Positions 56,212-64,000 of a DNA stretch of 64,000 nt are shown here, piece by piece (position 1 is the first letter of the stretch; every line of letters begins with the position of its first letter). The position numbers and the translations under genes are program-made. This DNA is from Bufo bufo. Its lineage: Eukaryota > Chordata > Amphibia > Anura > Bufonidae. Below the pieces are notes generated by a model. That model was not told where the DNA came from. It was given only the letters and a program-made list of their open reading frames with translations, and ran no database searches. The stretch spans positions 64,139,371 through 64,203,370 of the forward strand of contig NC_053393.1 in the NCBI RefSeq assembly GCF_905171765.1, written 5' to 3'.

Positions 56212-57054
56212 AGTGGTTGTCTGGTTTCAGCAAGAAACTGGACAACACTGGAGAATAGCTTGAAATTAAAAAACTGAGCATGCTTTCCTAGCAGATCCTG
56301 TGGCGTCCCCCTTTTTTTTCTAGCCGGACTCTGTTTACTCAGCTGCAGCGGTGACATCTCGTTGACAATACGTCACCGTTGAAGCCAATCACTGGCCTCA
56401 GCAGTGCACTGTAAATGTTCAGTGATTTGGCTGCAGTGGTCATGCGTTGTCTATGTGACGTCACTGCTACAGCCAGGTGAACAGAGCCTAGCAAAGGAAA
56501 ACCAGATCAATGGTGCAGGATCTGCGAGGTACTGTATGTATTACTTTTAGCAAAAGTGAAGTATTCGAAAATTCGATTCGGCTACTTCGCTAAATCTTAT
56601 AAAAAAAATTGCTTTGTGACTACTTTTTCACGAAGCGCATTTCTTTGTAAGTAGTGGGTGCAATCACAGGGAATGGCGATCTCGGCATCTGACAGTAATA
56701 ACACAGTGTAAAAATAAATAAAAATTATACTTACGTCATCCATTTCATTGCAACAAGCCAGTCGGCGACATCTTGATTGACGTCATCCATTTGATCGCGC
56801 AGCCCATGATGACGTCATTTCGTACGAGATCTTCAATCAAGATGGTGGCGGCAGGCTTGTCTCGATCAAATGGATGAGCTAAGTATGTATTTTTTTTTTT
56901 TTTTACAGCCATTCAGGGAAAATCCCTGAAATCCCTGGAATTCGGATCAAAGTCCACTTTGTGGATTTCGATTCGCTCAACACTAATTACTGTATTCTTT
57001 ATATTAGGCTATTCCCAGCATTGTCTGGTTTCTTGCTGAAGCTGGACAGCCCAT
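56212..57054. mobile_element. TTAA MITE P carrying hAT MITE O
   Basis: TTAA at 56208-56211 and 57055-57058. The left end AGTGGTTGTCTGGTTTCAGC and inverted right end ATGGGCTGTCCAGCTTCAGC match, followed by AAGAAAC on both arms. The nested O splits it. It is non-coding. Confidence 0.7.
56548..56985. mobile_element. hAT MITE O (438 bp)
   Basis: Flanks ATTACTTT (56540-56547) and ATTACTGT (56986-56993) match at 7 of 8. The inverted right end is TAGTGTTGAGCGAATCG, close to the right TIR of hAT element E (TAGAGTTGAGCGAACAC). Subterminal TTCGATTCG motifs are inverted on both sides. E-type transposase is a candidate mobiliser. Confidence 0.75.
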
Positions 57055-57058
57055 TTAA

Positions 57059-57744
57059 TGTGAAACTGCACTGAATTTTATATTATTATTATTTTTTGTT
57101 TTTGTTTTATATGTTCTTGTACAATCTGGTCTTGAAGTGAAGCTATTTTTCTTTTGTGCCATACAACGTAAAGTTCTTTCTCTTCAGCCTGCTTTTCAAG
57201 TTTGTTTTCTTGTGCTCTTTTCATTTTCTTTTTACTTTTCCCCACACTTGCTACTTTCCTTTGAGAACAACTTGTTTTACCTTGTACATCTACTGACCTG
57301 TCTGACACACGAGTCTGGAGCCTTTAATATTGCACTGAGTATTTTTCTCTCCTCTGTTCTTGTACTTTGCTCACTCGCCCCCACCCTGACATAGAATTCC
57401 ATAAATATTTTACCATCTGTGCAGTCTCAGCTCTCCCAAAATATATAACCTTAGCTTCTGGAGTGCTAGGATTCAGCCAATGTATTCTGGAGCACATTCA
57501 CTTATGATCAGTAGCAATAAAATTCTCTGCAATTAGATCATCTGCTACTTTGTTCCGATTTGTAAATCTTATAATGGACACAGAAGTCTGGTCTAAATAA
57601 TGGCTAGAATCATTTCATCCTATTCTGTATGTATCTGAGAATGCTATAAGTTACTGATTTCTCAAGATACAATTGTATCCAGGAAACGCTATATACAGTA
57701 TGTAGTTTTAAAGTGTGACCATACTTGCATGGTAAGTATATTGC
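57059..57744. other. Non-coding stretch
   Basis: No gene or element recognised. Confidence 0.35.
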
Positions 57745-57815
57745 AGCATAGTAACATAGTTTATGAGGCTGAAAAAAGACAACTGTCCATCTAGTTCAGC
57801 CTGTTATCCTGCAAG
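57745..57815 (-). repeat. LINE 3' tail, probably CR1-related
   Basis: The minus strand reads GGCTGAACTAGATGGACAGT followed by CATAAACTATGTTACTATG. This parallels the 3' end of the CR1 at 9890-9980 (AGACTAGATGGGCC ... TTCTATGTTTCTATG), with its own 8-bp tail repeat. It is severely 5'-truncated. Confidence 0.55.
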
Positions 57816-59468
57816 TTGTAAAGACACACAAAAATATATAAACATTGTGGCATACATATCCACTTACATGCACATACACACGCATATAGACATGCTGAAA
57901 ACATATACTGTGACACATATACCGGTACTTACCTTCTCTACTGTATGTGCAATACCCCAGAGTTGGAACTATCTAAAAAACGTAAAATTATGTAATGTTA
58001 TGCTATGTATTGTCCTTAAGTAGTATGACCAGTAAAGCCATATATGGATGGCACGGCCATGGTTAACCATCCTGGCTCAGCCCTTTGCAGGAGGTTGGGT
58101 GGGAATCCAGGATCAGCTTCCAGCTCAGTTAGTCAGTCTAGACTGGAGTTCAGAGAAGGAAGCAGTGACCTAGAAAGCATCAGAGACTAACAGATCTCTG
58201 TAAGATCTACATAAAGACAAAGGAGAGAACAGAAGAGCTTAGAATGTGCATGGCTGAGCTTCGGAGTCATCAGGGTAACCTACTACTACAGCCATTCAGA
58301 CTTGACTGCTCTGGAGGACACTGTTAAGACACCCTTGACTCTTGGATATGACCTGGCCAAACATGCGCTCAAATCCCAGTGCACACTACAGCCATAATTG
58401 CAAGAGTTCCATTGCCCGCCATATATTCTACTGAGAGAGACTGTAGCAAGATAGTGTACAAAGAGGGCCATCCTTGCTTAAATCCATACATCGCTATCTG
58501 GAAGAGAGTTGCACTGTGTACGGTTGGAACTGTGACTGCTATAGTTGGATGTACTACAACACCTATTTTGCACTACAGTAAAGATAGACTTTTATTCTTC
58601 ACTCGCCTGGTTTTCTCACTCCTACACAATGTGTGGCCATTGCACTACATCCCTGCCCTGCACCTATCCAAACACCTAACATCAAGGGCACCCCAGCTAC
58701 CATCAGGCAGGAGCCCCAGAATCAGGGTGTGCCTCGAGGGAAGAAAGGGTGGCCCCTACTTTCACTGCATGGCCCTAAGGAGCAAATGTGTGTGGATAGC
58801 CACTGTGATTGACTGCAACAGCCAGAGCCACTACCACTCCCATTGTCCACTCTGGCTCTTAATGGGCTGGGCACAGCAGAACATGACATCTCCAAACAGC
58901 AGTGATGTGCAAATGGACAGCATTTTTTACAATCTGCCTTAAGGCCCCTTTACAAAAGTCGATAATCGTTTGAAAAATTGTGAAATCCAGGCATAAGTGA
59001 TCAATTATCCAGTAGGGTGAAAGCATTAATCGAAAGCAATGATTGAATGACAATTGATAATTGTTCAGTATCCATTTTTGCGATTGATGCAGTCATCTAA
59101 ATCATTGTTCATCGTCCAGAATTCCACAAGTGGGAACAGGAATTGCTTACAGTACAAATGATTCTACAGTGGGTGGAAATGCAACTGTTTGCCTGACAAT
59201 CTGTCACGTACTGCGGACCTGGGCAGACCTCCGGCACGTCATGCAAACTGGACAAGACAGGTAGATACAGACCAGGAACCAACAGAATACTTTATTACAC
59301 ATGTAATAAAGGAACATGCTCTTCCTGAGGCTTGCTTTACTAAGTGGGCTTCTGATTAAGTGGAGTTAAAGAAAAGGAGTTTAAGACAAGGAGCAGGAAA
59401 CTAAGGTTGGATATAATTTCCTTGTGTGTTGTTGGCTTGCTTCTAGCTAGTCCTTCAACTACAGCAGA
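57816..59468. other. Unclassified stretch
   Basis: No element boundary found. A 187-codon plus-strand frame (58379-58942) has no domain I recognise, no Kozak-like context and no repeat period; I leave it uncalled. The stretch from about 58938 begins AAGGCCCCTTTACA, a common left end of amphibian MITEs, but no matching right end is present. Confidence 0.35.
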
Positions 59469-59473
59469 CAGGG

Positions 59474-60225
59474 TGTCACGAGTTGGAGGTCCCAGGAGAG
59501 ACCACCGCGTCGTCAAGCAATAAACAGAAACAGAAATCAGGTACAGACACATAAGAGTTTATTGCACACACAAAAACCAGGGAAGGAAGCACAGACAAAA
59601 CATGAGCTCTATGTACCGTCAGCACAGTGGGAGAAAACCCCCACTGCGCCACTGTCTAGTAATACTCCAGAGGGGCGTGACTAAGCAACTCCTGGTATTC
59701 ACTAGGGCCCCAGATGGTAGGGTTAGACTTTGCAGCAGGAAGTTGCCAGGGTCCACTCTGGAGCGTGAACTAGACAGTGACAGCAGGAACGAATGGACAA
59801 CAGGTACCAGAAGGTATCGACGGCACATAGGCATACATAACAGACAGGCAAATACAAACCAAGCAACTAATAAGCAGGAGTACATAGCAAGGAAACGGGA
59901 GTGACAATGAGCAGAGAAGGACTTGCTCCACCAGTAGTAAACTGCATGGCCTTGCGCATTGCACTGTGCTGCAAAGAAAGGTGCAGCAAGGGCTTGCTGA
60001 ACAGAGACATATAACATAACAAACATAACTGGCAGAAAAGATAACAGAAACATAAGAAAGAGGACATCAAAGAGGACCAGCAGAGAGGCCACACCCATTG
60101 AGCAGACAGAGAGGATTAACTCCTAATAGACACACAGGGGAGTTAACCCATAAAGAACCACAAATGACACACAGGAACGAAGCTGCAGCGAGAGCAGGTC
60201 ACAGCCAGAGGTAACGACTGTGACA
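59474..60225. mobile_element. Solo LTR, 752 bp, TSD CAGGG
   Basis: Starts TGTCACGAGTTGG and ends AACGACTGTGACA, with identical CAGGG copies (59469-59473, 60226-60230). There is no internal coding region; the 159-codon minus-strand frame has no domain. Confidence 0.75.
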
Positions 60226-60286
60226 CAGGGTCTAATTCTAACTCATATTTACTGTTTTCGTTTTTTACTGTTCATCCCCATTAAAC

Positions 60287-61270
60287 ATGTGCTCCATGGA
60301 CAATGCCACTAAGTGTGTGTCCTGTGCAATGTATGCATGCCTTGAAGAGCCGTTCGAGGGTGAATACATTTGCACTAGATGCAATCATGTTGCATATTTG
60401 TAATCCCAGATCTTGGATCTAAATAAGCAGCTTTAAATACTTAGGGGCATTGCAAAACTGGGGAGAGGCTTAGACCTCACTGTGCAGGCACTGGCTGGGG
60501 TCAGTGAAATGGAGGGGGGTGGAGGAGGGCAAGATCAGGAATATCAGATCAGCAGTTGGGTTAATGTAGAAAGAAGGGATAGAGGGAAAAGTGCCAGGGA
60601 GTCTAGTCCTGAGCTGGCACGCCCTAGTAAATATGCCTGTTTGGCTGATATTAGGGATGAAAGCCCAGGGCCAGCAACATTGCAGCAGGTCGTTTCTCCT
60701 AGCAACCAGGAGGATGGCCGCTGCAGGAAGGATGGGAAAAGGAGTGCAGCAAAGGTCAGACAGATGCTGGTGCTAGGGAACTCTATTATTAGGCGGATAG
60801 ACAGGGTTATCTGTCGCCGAGACCGTGAATGCCGAACAGTGTGTTGTCTGCCGGGTGCTCGGGTTCGGCATATTGCAGATCGGATTGACAGATTGCTTGG
60901 TGGGGCTGGGGAAGACCCGGCGGTCATGGTACACATTGGCACCAATGACAAAGTCCGTGGGAGATGGAAGGTCCTTAAAAATGATTTTAGGGAGCTAGGT
61001 GAGAAGCTCAAGTACAGGACCTCCAAGGTAGTGTTTTCAGAAATACTACCAGTGCCACGAGCGTCACTAGAGAGGCAACGGGAGCTTAGGGAGTTAAATA
61101 AGTGGCTCAGAAGCTGGTGCAGGAAGAAAGGGTTTGGGTTCATGGAGAACTGGGCCGACTTCGCGGTCGGTTACAGGCTATACAGTAAGGACGGGCTGCA
61201 CCTCAATGGGGAGGGTGCAACTGCCCAGGGGGAAAAAATGGTTAGACGGCTGGAAGAGCCTTTAAACTAG
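60287..61270 (+). pseudogene. CR1 ORF1: zinc finger plus SGNH/esterase-like domain
   Basis: ATG 60287 reads MCSMDNATKCVSC, then CTRC, a PHD-like zinc finger with CxxC pairs. TAA at 60401-60403 and TAA ten codons later interrupt the same frame. From 60482 the frame is open for 262 codons and shows the SGNH blocks: VLGNSIIRRIDR (block I, with Asn-Ser), HIGTNDK (GxND-like block III) and DGLHLNGEG (Asp-x-x-His, block V). CR1 ORF1 proteins are known to carry such an esterase-like domain thought to act with membranes or RNA. The two stops inactivate the full product; the esterase part alone is intact. Confidence 0.8.
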
Positions 61271-61527
61271 GATATGGGGTGGGGGGAATCTTACTAATAA
61301 GGGGGTAGATAGTGTACATAGAGAGTGGGTTGAAAAAGGGGAGAGTGGGAATTTAGTGGGGGCTGGGGTAAGCAAGGAAAATAGGGAGAAGACTGGGCAG
61401 AACTATACATTTATAAAAAATAAAACTGCTGGTAACAAGAACCTGTTACATACAAAAATTAACCAAGGTAACCAAAAAATCCCAGATAATCACTTTACAG
61501 TAATTGTAATAGTAATAGTAATTTAAA

Positions 61528-61790
61528 ATGTATTTTCACAATGCCAGAAGTCTAGGTAGAAAAATGGAGGAGCTGGAGGCTATGGTACTAGAAAAACACA
61601 TAGATGTAGTTGGTGTGGCTGAGACATGGTTGGACTCTTCGCATGACTGGGCTGTAAATATTAAGGGTTTTACACTATTTAGGAAAGACCGGGTCAATAG
61701 AAAAGGTGGTGGCGTGTGCCTGTATGTGAGGAGTGATCTGAAGGGCTCACTGGTCGCACCTCCAGGAAGGTCTCGGTACACTTGTATATT
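61528..61790 (+). pseudogene. CR1 ORF2 N-terminal fragment (endonuclease)
   Basis: From ATG 61528: HNARSLGRKMEELEAM, VGVAETWLDSSHDW and GGGVCLYVRSDLKGS are the first endonuclease motifs. It aligns with residues 1-80 of the ORF2 at 7201 and supplies the NARSL motif that the other copy has lost from frame. Reading departs from CR1 after about RSRYTC, where Penelope-like sequence starts. RT is absent. Confidence 0.75.
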
Positions 61791-62869
61791 TGTCCAGCTA
61801 AATCAATATCAATCAATAGAGAAGGATCACAAAGTCAATATAATGTCCAGCAGTATTGATCCCTTTAAAACATAACTTTTACTCTTCAAATTATAAAATA
61901 ATACCACCGTAGTGGTTCATCAGTGAACAATGATAAGACGAACAACAATAATCAAGGATACAAAATGTTCCTGGGAGCCAGTCATGGATACACCTATAGA
62001 GTGGTGAGTGAACACAAGGCAGCTAAGGGGAGCAGTGGGCAAAACTATACTTTACCTATGCTCACCCTGGCTAAAACCTCAGCCCAGGGACGTCCCCTGA
62101 TGGTGGAGACTCCCTGTCCTCGTTCCTGGGCTGACTGCCCTGCGTTTACCCTCCTCTCCAAAAATAACAAAATGTGCTCCCCAGGAAACTGACGGGTGTA
62201 GTAATGCGTCCCTGGTGACTAAATACCGTCAGGGACACCAATAGATAAAGACCAGTTCAATATGCAGGTGAATAGGATAAATATCACCTATATACATAAG
62301 GGACCAAGCACAGGGGCATCAAACGATGAGTTCCCAGGCTGGTTCCACAATTCTATTGCTAGGTTCATCAGGGGGCATTCATGGTCAAAGATACAACCAT
62401 CAATCAAATGATAAGACAAAGATACTTAAGATATTGTTGAGGCAACAGGACCAGAGACGCAGATGATATTAAGCATAGGACCAAGGGACCCGTTTGACCG
62501 TTTGATGTCCCACCTGTAAGAAATAGAGACATTCTCAGTTCAGGTGCTGGATATAAAATATATATATCCCCTACATCTCCTTTAGATCAGCACTTACTTA
62601 ATATCCTGTGCAGTCAGGAGGCTAGAGGGCCCACCGGATAAGGGCCAGTACTTCACCCAGGAAGCTGTGAGCAGAAAATTGTATGTAGTATAAAACACAC
62701 TACATGCCCTCATGGTTTCAATTCTCAATAAATGGTCCTTACTTACATTTAAGCTGCGTCCTGGTAGCGTCCTGTTCCTCCTTTCATTCACACTCGCTCT
62801 CATTCCCTTAAATATCCACTTACCAGCTGTGCAGAGTTCACACTGATTAACATGCAAATTCAGCTTGTG

Positions 62870-63150
62870 CCAGGAAGTGAGGCACCACAGCCGGCGTCGC
62901 TGCCGGTCTGTGAGCCGCATACACATGTAGCGATTCGTCCCTTATGAGGCCAGGGGCGTTCCACCTATCTCTAGGAGCCGACCGGATCAGGTGGAACGCA
63001 CTCTGTGATGACATCCGGTCGCGTGGAACGCACAGACGCGTCACTTCCGGTCTGTGTGACGCCTATCCCAGGTGAAACGCACATAGCGGCCACCTCCTGT
63101 TCTATGGAACGCAGAATCGCGTCACATCCGGTCTATGAGCCGCACCGTAA
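62870..63150. repeat. Degenerate GTGGAACGCAC repeats in Penelope 3' region
   Basis: Four to five units of roughly 60-70 bp contain GGAACGCA, CGCGTCAC and TCCGGTCTGTG variants (for example near 62990, 63022 and 63102). GC-rich and non-coding. Confidence 0.6.
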
Positions 63151-63495
63151 ACAGTACATAGAAATCCTATGTCAAAGGGGGCAGCCCAACAGGCAAGGCG
63201 ACGCTCACTACATATATACATGCAGCCAGACTAAACTGGCATAACGGTGTATGTTTAGGCATATTCATAATAGGGGCCGAGAAATAGAGTGTGGAGGATG
63301 CTAATAGTTCACTATCATACTTTTCACTATGGTGTATTCCCAATGATAGAGGTGACACCTAAGGCACATTGGATGGCTAATGTGCAGTCTGGATACAGAG
63401 TGTATCCTGATTCTTTCATCTTGGCCATTGATAAAGTTACCGAAGTGGCGTTATTTATTAGACAGAGAGATAGGAGAAACGTACATACGAAGGCC

Positions 63496-63517
63496 CACCC
63501 CCCCCCCCCCCCCCCGG
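63496..63517. repeat. Poly-C tract
   Basis: A run of about 18-20 C residues interrupted by nothing but the flanking A and GGG lies just downstream of the GIY-YIG stop codon on the minus strand. Such a run is prone to slippage and sequencing error. Confidence 0.8.
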
Positions 63518-63523
63518 GATAAA

Positions 63524-63994
63524 TCACAGGAAACAAGAAAAGGTGAGTCTCTCATTAATCCCTAGTGGTGCCTGGGATCTAAAGCGGTGAATCCAGACGC
63601 ACTCCTTTTGAAGGATTTTACGGTCCCAGTCTCCGCCCCTTGGTGACAATGGGATGGTTTCCAGGACTGAAAATCGCAAACAACTGGGATCACCGCCATG
63701 GACGTCGATTACGTGTGACGCGACGGGTGTGATCTTTTTCTTCACCACGTCGTTCACATGTTCGCAAATCCGACGCCTGACCTCTCGAATGGTTTTACCT
63801 ATATAGTCCATAGGGCAAGGGCACTGGCATATATATACCGCACCCTTGCTCCTACAGTTGTAGAAGTCCCTGATTTGATAGGCTTGACCAGTGACTGAGC
63901 AAACAATTGATTTTGCGGTGGAAATAAAAGCACATGCTTTACAGGAGCCACATTCGAACATCCCGCAAGGTTTCCGGTCCCGCCAAGTCCCCAC
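63524..63994 (-). CDS. Penelope-like GIY-YIG endonuclease domain
   Basis: The 156-codon frame begins near the window edge, so the true start lies outside. It shows a cysteine-rich linker (CGSCKACAFI), then GIY-YIG landmarks: AVYICQCPCPMDYIGKT (GIY and YIG strands), RRRICEHVND (arginine and histidine) and ILQKECVWIHRF (catalytic glutamate). The C-terminus is APLGINERLTF. In Penelope-like elements this domain follows RT and makes the target nick. No stop or shift is visible in this part, so it could be recent. Clade within the Penelope-like group is not decided. Confidence 0.85.
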   Translation of the reverse strand: MGTWRDRKPCGMFECGSCKACAFISTAKSIVCSVTGQAYQIRDFYNCRSKGAVYICQCPCPMDYIGKTIREVRRRICEHVNDVVKKKITPVASHVIDVHGGDPSCLRFSVLETIPLSPRGGDWDRKILQKECVWIHRFRSQAPLGINERLTFSCFL

Positions 63995-64000
63995 TCCAGT

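Larger units (their letters stand above)
60226..61790 (+). mobile_element. CR1-type LINE with ORF1 and start of ORF2
   Basis: Contains a zinc-finger start, an esterase-like ORF1 body and the first ~90 codons of the ORF2 endonuclease. It is cut on the right near 61760-61800 by a Penelope-like element. ORF2 differs from that at 7201 (AETWLDSSHDW against TETWFNERNDW), so it is a separate CR1 lineage. Confidence 0.8.
61791..64000 (-). mobile_element. Penelope-like element, 3' part (runs off window)
   Basis: The minus strand encodes a GIY-YIG endonuclease, the C-terminal domain of Penelope-like elements. About 1.7 kb of non-coding DNA follows to the junction with CR1. The RT domain should lie beyond 64000. 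The exact junction is uncertain by about 40 bp. Confidence 0.75.

Noticed and set aside
58379..58942. A 187-codon plus-strand frame
   Set aside because: No recognisable domain, no repeat or element context, and codon usage does not stand out by eye. It could be an LTR or unique region; I could not support a gene.

Overview
This window reads as vertebrate nuclear DNA made almost entirely of transposable elements stacked inside one another. I found no host exon, tRNA, rRNA, CRISPR array or bacterial gene. The mixture (TTAA-flanked piggyBac-type elements with TTAACCxCTTAAGGAC ends, hAT elements with TAGxGxTGAGCGAA ends, several Tc1/mariner lineages, CR1 LINEs, a Gmr1-like gypsy element, a chromodomain gypsy element and a Penelope-like element) fits an amphibian, most likely an anuran. 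That assignment is inference; the sequence alone does not name the species.

Left block (1-30.7 kb): a decayed Tc1-like gene is cut at a TTAA, and its two halves (about 1046-1370 and 30478-30720) are now separated by 29.1 kb. The insertion began as a TTAA element (B: 1371-2461 and 26346-26824). It was later loaded with a Tc1/mariner element of DD37E spacing (D, 2464-4026), a Gmr1-like gypsy element on the minus strand (4050-12222) that is itself interrupted by a nearly intact CR1 LINE (7056-9980) and by a hAT-type insertion, an 11.7 kb hAT element (E, 12223-23915) carrying a second hAT element (F) with a perfect 8-bp target duplication, a chromovirus fragment with its 3' LTR (23916-26345), and a second TTAA element (C, 26829-30469) that landed in the last few bases of B. 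E is flanked by two unrelated retrotransposons, which suggests recombination between two E copies with loss of what lay between.

Middle block (30.7-44.6 kb): a hAT-type element with perfect 8-bp target duplications (I, 31193-32970), a palindromic insertion with a 16-bp target duplication (34298-35540), and then three TTAA-bounded elements joined end to end (H 36065-40462, M 40467-40848, L 40853-44635). H contains an inverted-repeat ladder and a 191/173-bp satellite-like array. L contains a Tc1 DD34E element (J), which contains another repeat-rich insertion (K).

Right block (44.6-64 kb): sparser sequence with four LTR-sized insertions bounded by TG...CA and perfect 5-bp target duplications (46231-46761, 51207-52055, 52903-53824, 59474-60225), several small TTAA or hAT-type MITEs, a remnant Tc1 gene broken by two MITEs, a CR1 copy that preserves ORF1 with an SGNH/esterase-like domain (60226-61790), and a Penelope-like element with a GIY-YIG endonuclease that runs off the right edge.

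The items most worth follow-up are the integrase-before-RT order with a SCAN-like capsid in the Gmr1-like element, the string of about 16 consecutive hairpins in element C with similar strings in H and B, the recombinant flanks of hAT E, and the satellite in H that appears to have grown from a captured MITE.
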